Assembly (NCBI GenBank): GCA_016929635.1
Contig: JAFGIL010000035.1
Coordinates: 1 to 62,928 of the forward strand
Origin: Endomicrobiales bacterium
Lineage (GTDB): Bacteria > Elusimicrobiota > Endomicrobiia > Endomicrobiales > JAFGIL01
Length of the DNA: 62,928 nt
Direction: 5' to 3'
In this document: piece by piece, positions 56,001 through 62,928 of the stretch
Layout of the letters: every line of letters begins with the position of its first letter
Position numbering within the stretch: the stretch's first letter is position 1
The notes under the pieces: generated by a model
Database searches by the model: none
Told to the model about the DNA's origin: nothing
The model's input: only the letters and a program-made list of their open reading frames with translations
Made by a program: the position numbers and the translations under genes

Positions 56001-59000
56001 TTCGTGTATATAAACCGTAACTTCATTGTTTTGTTTGTCTACTTTTATTGTAGATAGCGACCACGCGTCTTCCTGGATAAGTGCTGGATTTCTGCTGAGT
56101 TTAACTGAAACAATCATGCCCGGAAATTCGGCGGCAATGTTAGAAGTGATTGCTCTAACCAAGAGGGCATATTCTTTGTTTACAGGAAAACCTTGCTGGG
56201 CACCCTCTTCAAATAATTCAAAAACCGCATTTGCAAGAATAACAGGTTCGTTTACTAATATATTTTGTAAATCTAAACCTTCCAATCCATCTACACCTAA
56301 CTGATCACAGAGCCATTTATGAAATTCCGGATAGAAGGGAACCGCAGCTCTTACCACCATTTCAACCAGGTTTTTGCTAAGAGCAACTGGTAATTCACCA
56401 GGAAGTTCTGCAGTATCTTTAATTCTGGCAAATAGGCTTTCACTGGTATTTCCTGGAAGTTTTTTCCTGCTTGTAGTTATCCACCCTTTTTGTTCGAGTT
56501 TATGTACGCGCCTGTTGATTCTACCACTTAAAGCAGAAAAGCCTATTTTTGCAGGTAAGGAATCATTAATTAATTGTGTCAGTTCCCTTATGCTTAGTTC
56601 CCTTTTTTGTTCTTGTAATACTCTTAGAATAAGTCGTTCGATAGGATCTGTTATTACAGAAGCCCATTCACTATAAATTCTTTCTATATATTTATCTGTA
56701 TCAGCTTCGGTTTCTCCGACAAGCGTTACAGGGCCTTCTATACCTTTTAAATTTACTGATTTAATGAATAAGCCATAAATCTCTCTAAGTATACGCACAA
56801 TTTCTGATTTATATCTATGGGACGGGACAATTGTTGCTTTTATATCTCTGGTTCGGACTTCTGTCGCAATGCCTTCTGCGATGGGCTGTATTTGTGCGTA
56901 CATTCTTTCATTCATATATTTGTCATCTCTCGCTTGCCTCTGCATAAAATAATCTTGTGGTAAATCTGACACTTCCGGAGATAATCTTTTCGCTACTTCA
57001 CGCAGAACATAAAAATGTTTCAGATTCTTTAAAATATACATAACATCATCATCGCTGATTTCGCTATCATCTTTTCCATAAAATTCCGCATCAAGACGCA
57101 TACCCATTAATATGTAAGTTTCAATAGAATGAGCAACGTCCGTGAATTGTCGATAGTCATCTCTGATAAGTTTTCTATACTCTTTATTCAGTTCATCGTC
57201 CGGTAATATGCTTAGCCAGTGAGAATATTCCTCCTGGTCAGCTGAGAGGTCTTGCGATGAGAGAGCTTGATTAACCCTTGCAATAGTCTCAGGATTCAGA
57301 TTTAGCCATTTTTCTAGGAAGTCAGAACTCCACCTTTCAGGATGTACAATTGCCCAGTACATTTCTCTCCTGACTTTTTCTTCGAGGTTGTTTTCAGGAG
57401 TAGTTGAGGTTATTTCAAAGTACTTGCCTTTAACATACGGGCGGCCGTTAACATTAATATCCATTACTTTTTCACGGTCTGCACAGTAAGCTATTTCACT
57501 AAGTGCATACATAATCATCGTAACGCTTATTCCCCTTCCCTCCTTATTTTGATGTAAAATATCATGCAGTTTATACGCATTAAATGGAGTACCTTGATTT
57601 TCTGGACGCCGGGCAATCTCTAATATTTGCTGTGCTAGTTGGCTTAATGGTTTGTCATGATCATAGGCATCATACCATCTTTGTATGATATATAGTTCTA
57701 TGTCACCTCCTGCAGCAAGAGGAGAGCCGTAAACAGGGTGTCGTTTTGCGCGATTTTCTTTTCCTTTTGGTACTGGCATAAAGGCATGTGTTTTCTTAAG
57801 ATGACCCTTTCTAAACAGAGTGTTTGCATGTCGTGATATTTGTTGAGCAGTGTATGCTTTAAGTTCGTCGTTTTCGGTTAATTCCTGAAGAGTCAAAGCA
57901 CCTTTATCAGAAATTATTTCAATGATAACTTTATCTATTGCTGAAAGATCATCCTTCCATATCTGAAAATAATGATTCTGCAACCTTTCAACGTGACTGT
58001 TTATTTGCCATTCAACACCTTCATCGAGAACAACGACATCTTCAGTCCACTTTTTTAATCCTCTAAAACGGACGCCCTTTTTCAAAACCAGACCACTCTG
58101 GCTGCATGCTCTAACTATGTTAATTTGAAGATATTCATCACCCTTGAACTGTTCTAATATTTCACTTAACAGCATAGCCTTAATGCCCTTTTCCCTTGAT
58201 GCTAAAGTTACACGAATTCTTTGTGCTATTTCTTCTATTTCGGCTTCGCTTCTTTCTTGAATTTTTGCTTCCACATCTTCAAATTCAAATCCAAGTTCTG
58301 CTTTTAATCTTGGATTAATGATTGCTCTAAATCCTTCAAAGCCGCCTTGTTTTTTAAATGCAGTATTGATTCCACCTTTGCAAGGGATTCGATAAAGAGC
58401 AGATTTTATTTTATTGTGAGCAACATAATCATCGTCTTGCCACCTTTCCCTTAACTGTGAAGCATAGTAAAAGAATATTTCGGTATAGCAGATTCTTGAA
58501 AATTCTTCCGGATTTCTTTTATAAAGTATCGAAAGTGACTCTAATTCAGCTATGCTTTTAATCTGTTTATTAATATGTAATGTTATATCGGTTGGTTTTA
58601 TTTGTCCTAGTTGTAAACGACGTTGGACTTCTAATTTCAATTGTTTTTTCATTTCCTCTGTTTGAGTATCAGCCATTAACAGAGGATTCCCTTTATACAG
58701 TGCCAGGGCATTATACATAGCGTGTGCACACACATTGGCAAGTCGTACGGCGAAATCCCAATGAGTCAGGCGAAATGCCAGGTGCATCCAGCGATATATA
58801 GCACGCATTCCTTCCATACGAGCTTCATATTGTTCCATTCTTTCAAGTTTGGTGCCGCGGTAAGGATGTCCTGTCACGAAACTGTGCACAGCGTCAAAAT
58901 TAAAGGTTACTTCAGGCCCGAATATATCCGCTATGGTTTTTCCCTCAAAAGCATAGCGCGGGGCAAAGAATACAGAAGCAATAAAGAGTTTAAAAGTTGC

Positions 59001-62000
59001 AGTTCCATTTTCTATGTAAGCATTGTAGTGGTTTACAAGTCCTTTGAATATCTGCAGGCCGAAAATCCTTGTTTTTTCGATTTCCTTTGCTGTATTTAAC
59101 GTCATTAATGGCGTGGGAATATCCCTATGTGGTGCATAATCTCGGTTATAGGGAGAGTCAACCAGTGGTCGTAGATACTCCGGTATTACTCTTTTTATAT
59201 TTTCGCCAGCAACTGCGTTTTTCTCCTTTATGTATTGAACGGGTATTTTCCCAGGGTTTGCCAAATCAACCCTGTTGACAAAATCCGCTTCTGCTATATT
59301 TGGTGCTCCATCATAGTTAATAAGCTTGTCAATGTATCCATGGGATATGCCGTTCAGTCCATACGAGTTTAAAAGTGTATTGACAAGATTCATCGCAAAA
59401 GAGTTGCTTCCATTTACAAAGATGTACGGTCTGCTTCCCTCAGTATACTCTTTTGCTCCTATCAGATGTAAATAAAATTCAAAAGTAGTATCCAGTACTA
59501 CTGGAATAGGAGTATCCGGTTGTAAACTGTAAAGTTTTTTAAGTAAAAGTAAGGTTTCGTAAAAAAATCTATCAGAATAGTAATTTTCTATGGCATATGT
59601 TGATGAACCAGCCCTTTCTTCAATGTCTTCTATTCTGCTATTTCCTGACACTCTTTCTTCCGGACTAGGCTCTCCCAATACAAGAAGTGAAAGCGGGAAG
59701 TAGTATAACATAGGATCTGCTACAGCTTCGGTATCAAATTTGTCGTGACTCAATAGTAAGATTGAATGCATGCTTCTAAAGTAATCTCTGACTATTCTGA
59801 TTGATTCCGGGTCATCAGGAGAAAGTTCCGCCATAACGGGCAAAAGCTCGAGAAATTTTTCCCGCAGTTTATAACTGTTTGCTTGATAGTTTTCCCTGTT
59901 TAGCTTAGAGCCATAAACAGGACTGTCTTCAGAAAGGGTGTCAGTGGGTTCTCTTACAAGTTCAGCAACAGGTATTTTTTCTTCAGTAGGTGTAGGTTTA
60001 TGTTTAAAAAGGAGAGGTTTATTTAATATAAACCCTTCTAAATTATACACAGAGTGAGCACATACACTGGCAAGAGCAACCAGGAATCTTAGATGTGTAA
60101 AGTTCCAGGCAAGTCCCGAAAATTTCAGGACTTTTTCCATACCTTTTATTCTTTCTAATTCGTCAAGTGGAAGTGTATCCTGAATTCCGTGTGCATCCAG
60201 GAATTCTATTAATAACGGTACTGCGTTTTGCGGTGAAGCCAGCATCCTCCAGAATATTGTTAACACAGCTGTTCTTTCAATAACCGGCGCAAAAAAGACT
60301 GCTGCTATGAATAACCGAATGGTTTTGCGGTTTTTTTCAATATCCGTCCCGAGATTATTGAATAAAGGCCCGATAACAGGCATATTCTGTATTCGCTGCA
60401 CTGTATCATCTCTCATGCTATGGATGTTGGTTTTGGTCTCACCGGGCAATAAATCGTCAGAGGTTTCTACGTTGATTCTATTATTGCTGTCTATTGTTAT
60501 AGTGGTTTCATTACATGATAAAGTTAATTCCTCATTCTCCATGGTCATGTTCAGACTTTGCAGATGAGGGTTGTCAATAAGCTTGGATTTTAACTCCTGG
60601 ATTTGTTCGGATATTTCTTTATGTGAGTAACCACATTTTACAGCGCTGTCCAATACGTACATGATAAACGTCAGGAAGTTATGTTCATAAGTATATGAGA
60701 GAAGCGTTTCTTTTGCAGGAGTCGGGTCCTGCAGCCAGCAGGCAAGTTCTTTCAGCGAGGATTGGGCAATTTCTTGCAGACTGGTTTTTCCGGTTATGAC
60801 CTGTTCATAAAAGTCTTCATCGAACTCTTTTGTTATGTTTGGAGTTATTGAAATATAGGAAATATTATTTTCCTCGAATTTTTCCGTGATATCGCTGTGG
60901 AATCCGCCAGCTATCAGCATATTAATAGTTTTGAAGTTTTTGAGTTTGGATAGAGATATTAATGTATCTTTGTTTGCAGTTTCAGGTTTAAAATTCTTTT
61001 TAATGCCCTGCCCGATATTTTTAATAAACACATCGTTTCTATGCAAGTTTGTATCATAATATGCGAATATGTCTTCATTCTGAAGCAGATTTAATACGGG
61101 TATGGTTTCGTATGAATTCAGGTATTTTCGCAGCAGAATTTTAAACTTATCTTTGTTTTTAACAAAATGTTCGTATTCATCTGCAGAAAGTTTAAGCTGC
61201 ACCAGATTGTCGAAATATACTGCCATTTCGGATAAAAACAGCAGTTCCTTATCTATTAATTCTGTGGAGTTCAACAGCAGGATTTGATGTGTAAAGGTTC
61301 GTTCTTCTTTAATCAGATAAAACGGATTAATACTCTGGTTCAGATGGGTGTAGTTTAAAAATCTGCATACATTGGGGAACCTGTCTTCAATGTTGTGGTT
61401 ATAGTTTTTTGCTATATCATACAGAGATGCATAGAACTCTTCTAGTTTTTCCTTTTTGTTTAGCTTTTCGGTCAGTTTTTGATATATGCTGAACGGCAGT
61501 TTTTGTTTTAATTCGTTTAAATAACTCCTAAGCTCACTTGCCAGATGTTTATACTTTATTTTCTTTTTTAACTTAGTAATTTGTATGTATTTATGCAGGT
61601 TCGGGTAGTTATTTACAGGTTCTTTTGATTTTTTCCCGAGTTTTTCGAGTTTTAAATAGTATTTTTCTGTCTTTTCATTTCGGTTTTGGAAGTATTTTTC
61701 AAGCTTTAAAACCCTTCTTGATGAAAATTTCCGTTTCATCAAATTTATTCTGTTAATCAGCGTACCGGATATTTTTATGTTGTTTTCTTTTAGTTCATAC
61801 AGTTTATTAATCCTCTGCAGATTGGCAGTATATTTATCCCAGTCTTCTATGCCGTAAAGGCTGTCTTTATTTTCCGTTATTGAAAAATAAGCCCCTCCGT
61901 CTATCATGCCGTTGCTTAACATGGCATCCAGAAGGTTTTTCCTTAGTTCCCCTTCAGGTATTGATTTTAGCAGAGATGTATCAACTTTCCCGCAGGGAGC

Positions 62001-62327
62001 ACCCTCAATGAATATTTTATTGATATCGGAGTTGTTATCAAAGAACTTGATAACGTTGAATATATTTCTTTGGACTTCAGGATTGCAGTGCAAGTCTTGA
62101 ATATAAATTATCAGATTGTCGTTATCGAAATGTTTACTCCTTACAATCCTGCCATAGTTGGACGGCAGGTGAAGGCCGTAAAGTTTTTCCTTAAGCTCGT
62201 TTATTTGTTTGTTTTCCTTTATCTTTGTAGTTACACCTAAAAGCGGTTCATACAATACAAACGAATAAATAAAACAACTTAAGGTTAGGCCTGCTATTAA
62301 TCTGATGGTTTTTTTGTTTGTAAACAT
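47028..62327 (-). CDS. 5,099-residue exported giant multidomain protein
   Basis: One uninterrupted frame of 15.3 kb. A signal peptide or anchor lies at residues 9-31. A Tiki/ChaN-like domain is at about 45-510, with YIQDLHCNPEVQ near 68 and LIAGGFHSDI near 475. Two copies of a block open LFIAxVFFAP at 672 and 1114 and end VCAHxxYN near 751 and 1196. Winged-helix-like segments lie near 1500 and 1890. A GGGDIG-containing, glycosyltransferase-like stretch spans about 2345-2740. Two membrane helices are at about 2846-2903, and a DUF1152-like stretch starts at 3601. A CMP-kinase domain begins with DGPSAAGKS at 4179 and ends near 4400. A zinc deaminase has HAE at 4448 and PCNSC at 4540-4544. The C-terminal 500 residues look TIM-barrel or kinase-like, unnamed. 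I see no binding site. Cytosolic nucleotide enzymes behind a signal peptide are unexpected. Family known to me only as Omnitrophota-style giants. Confidence 0.85.
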   Translation of the reverse strand: MFTNKKTIRLIAGLTLSCFIYSFVLYEPLLGVTTKIKENKQINELKEKLYGLHLPSNYGRIVRSKHFDNDNLIIYIQDLHCNPEVQRNIFNVIKFFDNNSDINKIFIEGAPCGKVDTSLLKSIPEGELRKNLLDAMLSNGMIDGGAYFSITENKDSLYGIEDWDKYTANLQRINKLYELKENNIKISGTLINRINLMKRKFSSRRVLKLEKYFQNRNEKTEKYYLKLEKLGKKSKEPVNNYPNLHKYIQITKLKKKIKYKHLASELRSYLNELKQKLPFSIYQKLTEKLNKKEKLEEFYASLYDIAKNYNHNIEDRFPNVCRFLNYTHLNQSINPFYLIKEERTFTHQILLLNSTELIDKELLFLSEMAVYFDNLVQLKLSADEYEHFVKNKDKFKILLRKYLNSYETIPVLNLLQNEDIFAYYDTNLHRNDVFIKNIGQGIKKNFKPETANKDTLISLSKLKNFKTINMLIAGGFHSDITEKFEENNISYISITPNITKEFDEDFYEQVITGKTSLQEIAQSSLKELACWLQDPTPAKETLLSYTYEHNFLTFIMYVLDSAVKCGYSHKEISEQIQELKSKLIDNPHLQSLNMTMENEELTLSCNETTITIDSNNRINVETSDDLLPGETKTNIHSMRDDTVQRIQNMPVIGPLFNNLGTDIEKNRKTIRLFIAAVFFAPVIERTAVLTIFWRMLASPQNAVPLLIEFLDAHGIQDTLPLDELERIKGMEKVLKFSGLAWNFTHLRFLVALASVCAHSVYNLEGFILNKPLLFKHKPTPTEEKIPVAELVREPTDTLSEDSPVYGSKLNRENYQANSYKLREKFLELLPVMAELSPDDPESIRIVRDYFRSMHSILLLSHDKFDTEAVADPMLYYFPLSLLVLGEPSPEERVSGNSRIEDIEERAGSSTYAIENYYSDRFFYETLLLLKKLYSLQPDTPIPVVLDTTFEFYLHLIGAKEYTEGSRPYIFVNGSNSFAMNLVNTLLNSYGLNGISHGYIDKLINYDGAPNIAEADFVNRVDLANPGKIPVQYIKEKNAVAGENIKRVIPEYLRPLVDSPYNRDYAPHRDIPTPLMTLNTAKEIEKTRIFGLQIFKGLVNHYNAYIENGTATFKLFIASVFFAPRYAFEGKTIADIFGPEVTFNFDAVHSFVTGHPYRGTKLERMEQYEARMEGMRAIYRWMHLAFRLTHWDFAVRLANVCAHAMYNALALYKGNPLLMADTQTEEMKKQLKLEVQRRLQLGQIKPTDITLHINKQIKSIAELESLSILYKRNPEEFSRICYTEIFFYYASQLRERWQDDDYVAHNKIKSALYRIPCKGGINTAFKKQGGFEGFRAIINPRLKAELGFEFEDVEAKIQERSEAEIEEIAQRIRVTLASREKGIKAMLLSEILEQFKGDEYLQINIVRACSQSGLVLKKGVRFRGLKKWTEDVVVLDEGVEWQINSHVERLQNHYFQIWKDDLSAIDKVIIEIISDKGALTLQELTENDELKAYTAQQISRHANTLFRKGHLKKTHAFMPVPKGKENRAKRHPVYGSPLAAGGDIELYIIQRWYDAYDHDKPLSQLAQQILEIARRPENQGTPFNAYKLHDILHQNKEGRGISVTMIMYALSEIAYCADREKVMDINVNGRPYVKGKYFEITSTTPENNLEEKVRREMYWAIVHPERWSSDFLEKWLNLNPETIARVNQALSSQDLSADQEEYSHWLSILPDDELNKEYRKLIRDDYRQFTDVAHSIETYILMGMRLDAEFYGKDDSEISDDDVMYILKNLKHFYVLREVAKRLSPEVSDLPQDYFMQRQARDDKYMNERMYAQIQPIAEGIATEVRTRDIKATIVPSHRYKSEIVRILREIYGLFIKSVNLKGIEGPVTLVGETEADTDKYIERIYSEWASVITDPIERLILRVLQEQKRELSIRELTQLINDSLPAKIGFSALSGRINRRVHKLEQKGWITTSRKKLPGNTSESLFARIKDTAELPGELPVALSKNLVEMVVRAAVPFYPEFHKWLCDQLGVDGLEGLDLQNILVNEPVILANAVFELFEEGAQQGFPVNKEYALLVRAITSNIAAEFPGMIVSVKLSRNPALIQEDAWSLSTIKVDKQNNEVTVYIHELFLNELNERGPPEEFIELVPYGTLPEVELAKALGTHEAIEWKALNDETSKIYEYFGAYLKPKYGDDFEKYRTSQEFHEYLRFHRQTYPRQTFLYEFSEQIVDESFNISRSLPPLMQTQSETLNSLIYIIRVLGLINDIEKIKVEIDKEAKRNTVRIEGETLVFALNDEPDNMIINDLASPLEREPTIRERLKNLIPAIDSLYVLPDEFKDIKGDHPDAAKLVRAIDFSAINVVLPTRLAGGGDIGITRDFALVLREMFPNKKIRVFMYNKTFEYAVNTEFIEGDENAESIDNEINGITYINGDKVHKLDYMETNDLTFVFPVAKNDTELAQRLYEYRKMGANASQTIVLKDPGMLTERLGKQIAPPDPFGQRLVEPDIDVTHDGKRNSNVIGLWSPPGTFQRSVQEYLNSSRTLQLLRRQKLLDDLGLSSESSQLCSRNWGIVYTHEVRKTPIYLDLFARAHNNQNAGELQQNVDEFRENGAVLFIGTGRNSYVEEETINKIKKLQEQDKLNARVIKLDSKTGKREVIFEGKDSNVEIIIFDFIKPELFDKAFIFSDDLPSLVGGAVTLAYQYYISSITGRPFLFTQAFWQDNLAWGLRKFAEMCIPEHLRKYIKNIFDCSFYARTPEHEYETASELFYNPETREVFRHFTKQSLTQFSFRDRLTSLIEHVKTMNLESPYGSHSFLLRAIAALRKQKGFVVAESEELEVEVLDVEKTKGDYTEDASGKPLKYSLRDNRIINAITFVLSTITMAIGISFIYSVFKYAIGFSDILVIGSIILIINAISFSVFIVNQYNYTIAKNVLVKTAGLGPYGAEISFDIPSGTLEASQLQEIIEEHFKDWKHTIDFEVLRYLIIRLKRKGVRKLIIKYIPDEKEPYTIETTNRQKEVTIASNILTESRNVHEKDRAQFEEDRMRFMDILIEHIGLRVRGYKGFWPYILKAFKRIERFETEQSWKDLIEKHCIDQTQINLQVKNHNGKLIAPTVWDLAGMTTTAIEQKALDRRRKKSDTAKKDQPFLFIEGEDEDRDINGTAIARAIYDIRKLADSKIIEDRDYKYDESLKLIGEQLGGYNLKLFNPDDDFVQTLVNRFTFIDVLLIDPESKTVYINRDFWEIAIGEKGELERKERRMNTRIIAILAMAAASVQGLEKTNIAPGTRLTLNQESMMRRVGDLYATHVFGDIIHKAIAEYLSITSKRNKPTYWFVSGIRARAPPFRKLILKAIELNAFASLYHTVRTINLIKRIVHAISDSRNRRRFRRLDLENSRYALYDLQIFLRGEIYNRIKDKTPEQIEEEVGVSSKIVDDIFYEQSYMVTASRLEDRESLVALTAIVRDDLEEMLSLLTECLYLRSVAENEPLGYRGAQRKTIMEHIDIVVLSQLLVHLEDVHNDLTNLDESTATLADYIQLALKVEEMKTKFGNLTEMIREKVNDTSKQSPVPGRIGIFRNHANMEDDTVVKEREKIKQEITEEELPREGLYEILERDLKEGKNRTHYVWAAGGGADILSAIRRYKELTAFYEQIQDETNGNCGELKIVILTSAEKRIHFNEPSSAEDEKWKKEQNPLHIELTKKQFLELYWKTDPNRPFLAKKRGVLDLVEDRTGKTERRCNMEEQQQYKAILDMFNIGDPENNIPPQKTLLIKRKAGVIPRCLLQNVDPVVLDGVELEGIVKATNKTRVLGAGRMLDEASVVEMLERELGEAMPDIYLVTMENTVGDVAKEISKLLRSESIKEDDSTLEESSISLEMYEHGGDAVALMHAGHKDTIVSPNNEKFATQVIQMLKQEQITAKDKGVPGASYFFTLSGLGNDFESYFKWIGEVFRYLLKHEVITEIIAPWAPGVLEGAQFAEKVLDKVTSYANRRGLGQITGNAPDFERSDRNAKRLFDILRFIAKNKILSKIVEKIMYLLFFKRRNGNMFQPFVGYPQEGRITKRDDFHGTISFAQKGQVSRFTFVMPFERFAAYSDIREQTSIDMLSQDLYSREETKHIKDNLSIKDTSPKRTIGQIGESFIMLGVTTEEGKQDLTAGKTPFVIPNHKEPAESLTDAQLLEKHRQLSARIQENIEDNPMVITIDGPSAAGKSPLAMKLAQDIGCEYMDAGVFYRTITLLAIERKIDTANKKALVNLVKEYTEPGRISITFKQGELTVSVDGRDVSSDIREPEVENIVAAVSDHKKVVEEIMKLQRSIIEQKLKAGRSLIIEGRNMGTDVYQKAAVKIYLDASLEERASRRYNEFKESGYDITYKEVLEEIRSRDFEDTNRKYYPLRKAPDAAYIDSTNHTHNKTIYDMLKIIMDYHGMKAALMQAEKSAERRSSLEAHVGASIMDARGNIIAANYNDPDYYLHAEFMTLINVFEYFIRSINLSPDDKEKFVKQLESIRENGRMDNLKETTETARKNIETALIKLRDEISNTKEEGSQEKAGNVFKDITIYLTLSPCNSCAEFIKALGIQRVVIGHPSVNHKHKGSEYLIEKLGKENVRMEVLLEECKKVSRFYLFFAKHLPLLASLLQKFIISNRIMADTGTSADSEEHDQGILNVASRTAKNTIAPSGSVLTITYMIVGIFFNNVRELSERLKKLTKLGVSKVTAWAAASGTSIVIGCEDAVKRNEILRERTDSGFNVLAVVQTRSLPSNLQIININLDDREMAVKIQFKKDENVLYFEPPAQPGIEDITERVTAAVALDLTKGGILSKTILKGYGPVWAIEHEEKNQYLRNVVEDVYELRDILFAAWDQQETRPRQNITNMLSSLTETITKTTSGVQNVTRLSLKIPAGEKQDIENLSSLIEQSKQSAVSYIINLSDTGMLKDLQDKVRGLEQFIIGLSTTDIDAIFKALETNDVTIDISSIEQPEIFLEKIYREIQSRKPQHKIIIETQLPLKQTYGFDVILRINPDISGIPSGNYNGILIDISNDTQLEWLHDVLKTIRHNLNISRIVINPTVQYVQYGDGNIGLVDALNEVREFFPEIDALAQDLSEHRIPPELEAAALQSVRGILCAG

Positions 62328-62374
62328 AGTGTTAGTTTTTTATGTTAGAGAATATTTCGTAGGGGTGACTTTAG
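62328..62374. repeat. Hairpin in front of the giant gene
   Basis: The leader contains the GGGGTGACTTTAGTCACCC hairpin next to CGTAG. It belongs to the same GTAGGG family of spacer hairpins as those near 14975-16110. No ribosome binding site is visible ahead of the giant start at 62327. Confidence 0.5.
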
Positions 62375-62926
62375 TCACCCTAAATGTAATAAAGGGCAGG
62401 TAAACCTGCCCCTACGGCTAAATTCAATTAGCCAATAAAAAACCCCCGGCTGCCAAAAGGCAAACGGGGGTATAAAATTCCCTATAAAAGAAATAATGCT
62501 GTCGATGGTACTCCGTGCCAGAATGAATAAATGTTTTAGTTTTTTAATATGAAATAATTTAAGAAAACAAAGAATCCAGAATGTATTAAAGATAAGAAAA
62601 CCTAAAGCGCCATTTCCACGGTATATCTGTTCAGAATCCAGCGTATTTAAAGGGTTGAGTTCAAGGTTATCCAATCTCAGGGATGAGGTAATAATACTTG
62701 TGAATATTTTTCTTTCGGATTTTTTGGGTTTTTCAGTGTTACTTTTATGGGATATGTTTGTTCCTAAAGATGCCAGTTTTGTAATATCCTGAAGTTGTTC
62801 AAGTATGCTCAGTTTTATTACCGAGGTTTTAGCTTCTTTAAACTGTTTGGATAGGGATGGGTCAAAAGACAGGCTGAATAAACAGAGTATAGAGCTAAAT
62901 ACCTGAGATAATATTATAAATATAAT
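62375..62926 (-). CDS. Partial hypothetical membrane protein (5' end beyond window)
   Basis: The frame is open from the right edge of the window to a stop at 62375, giving 183 residues of a protein whose start lies outside. The first visible part (IIFIILSQVFSSILCLF) is hydrophobic like a signal peptide or membrane helix. A polar charged middle with KSNTEKPKKSERK follows, then a second hydrophobic segment LGFLIFNTFWILCFLKLF. The last 30 residues cover a strong terminator-type hairpin. I do not recognise a family. A TTG at 62674 is not needed as a start, because the frame continues upstream of it. Confidence 0.6.
   Translation of the reverse strand: MIFIILSQVFSSILCLFSLSFDPSLSKQFKEAKTSVIKLSILEQLQDITKLASLGTNISHKSNTEKPKKSERKIFTSIITSSLRLDNLELNPLNTLDSEQIYRGNGALGFLIFNTFWILCFLKLFHIKKLKHLFILARSTIDSIISFIGNFIPPFAFWQPGVFYWLIEFSRRGRFTCPLLHLG
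62435..62470 (-). terminator. Rho-independent-like terminator ahead of the giant gene
   Basis: In the minus-strand RNA CCCCCG and CGGGGG pair around a GCC/GGC inner stem, then TTTTTTA follows. It is a strong candidate transcript end for the partial gene at the right edge, although it lies inside that gene's open frame. If it works, the giant gene must have its own promoter after 62435. Confidence 0.75.
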
Positions 62927-62928
62927 AG

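Overview
The window is a bacterial chromosome segment in which nearly every gene lies on the minus strand. Only a two-gene cassette at 24329-31005 reads on the plus strand. An LpxL-type lipid A acyltransferase, predicted outer-membrane beta-barrels and a PorV/PorQ-like protein point to a didermic (outer-membrane) cell. A 5,099-residue exported giant protein, hairpin-rich spacers and many single-domain response regulators remind me of uncultured lineages such as Candidatus Omnitrophota. That placement is inference from gene style; there is no rRNA here to test it.

Layout. 1-2938: an AbiE-type toxin-antitoxin pair with a consensus promoter and a nested palindromic operator, bracketed by near-identical 83-84 nt direct repeats, then a small membrane protein and a beta-barrel. 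2945-11721: a tight four-gene defence operon of SNF2 helicase, type III Mod methyltransferase, type III Res and a predicted PD-(D/E)XK nuclease, read from a TTGAAA-17-TACAAT promoter. 11953-17398: a response regulator, a PBP1B-type peptidoglycan synthase, a LOG-family protein and a PAS-PAS-GGDEF diguanylate cyclase. 17514-22749: a riboflavin operon (ribD, ribE, ribBA, a four-helix-bundle gene with an in-frame stop, ribH, then xth) behind a strong promoter, an FMN riboswitch and its terminator. 22776-24125: a secreted clan-A glycoside hydrolase.

24329-31005: a 1,722-residue secreted fibronectin-III repeat protein with a type-A-sorting-like C-terminus, followed by a PorV/PorQ family gene. This looks like a type IX secretion cargo and carrier pair. 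It is closed by a 48-nt bidirectional hairpin. 31091-42369: a dense housekeeping stretch of two response regulators, an HD-domain protein, an SPFH protein, a TrmH/SpoU RNA methyltransferase, a TPR protein, LpxL, a DUF362 ferredoxin protein, a metallophosphoesterase, a WecG/TagA glycosyltransferase and SMC. 42709-46932: two small proteins plus three consecutive genes that together resemble the bacterial ceramide pathway: a GNAT-fold acyltransferase, a serine palmitoyltransferase-like enzyme and a CerR-like reductase. 47028-62327: one giant reading frame. It carries a signal peptide, a Tiki/ChaN-like domain, duplicated blocks, winged-helix segments, two membrane helices, a DUF1152-like segment, a CMP-kinase domain and a zinc deaminase domain. 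A partial gene runs off the right edge.

Two non-coding themes recur. One is a set of palindromic spacer hairpins (AACACCGGGTGTT, GTAGGG-type and GCGACC-type). The other is a set of degenerate 7-bp tandem arrays of differing sequence that repeatedly begin at or next to the stop codons of minus-strand genes. One pair of inverted arrays brackets the four-helix-bundle gene. I see no rRNA, CRISPR array or recognisable transposase, and noticed no tRNA.
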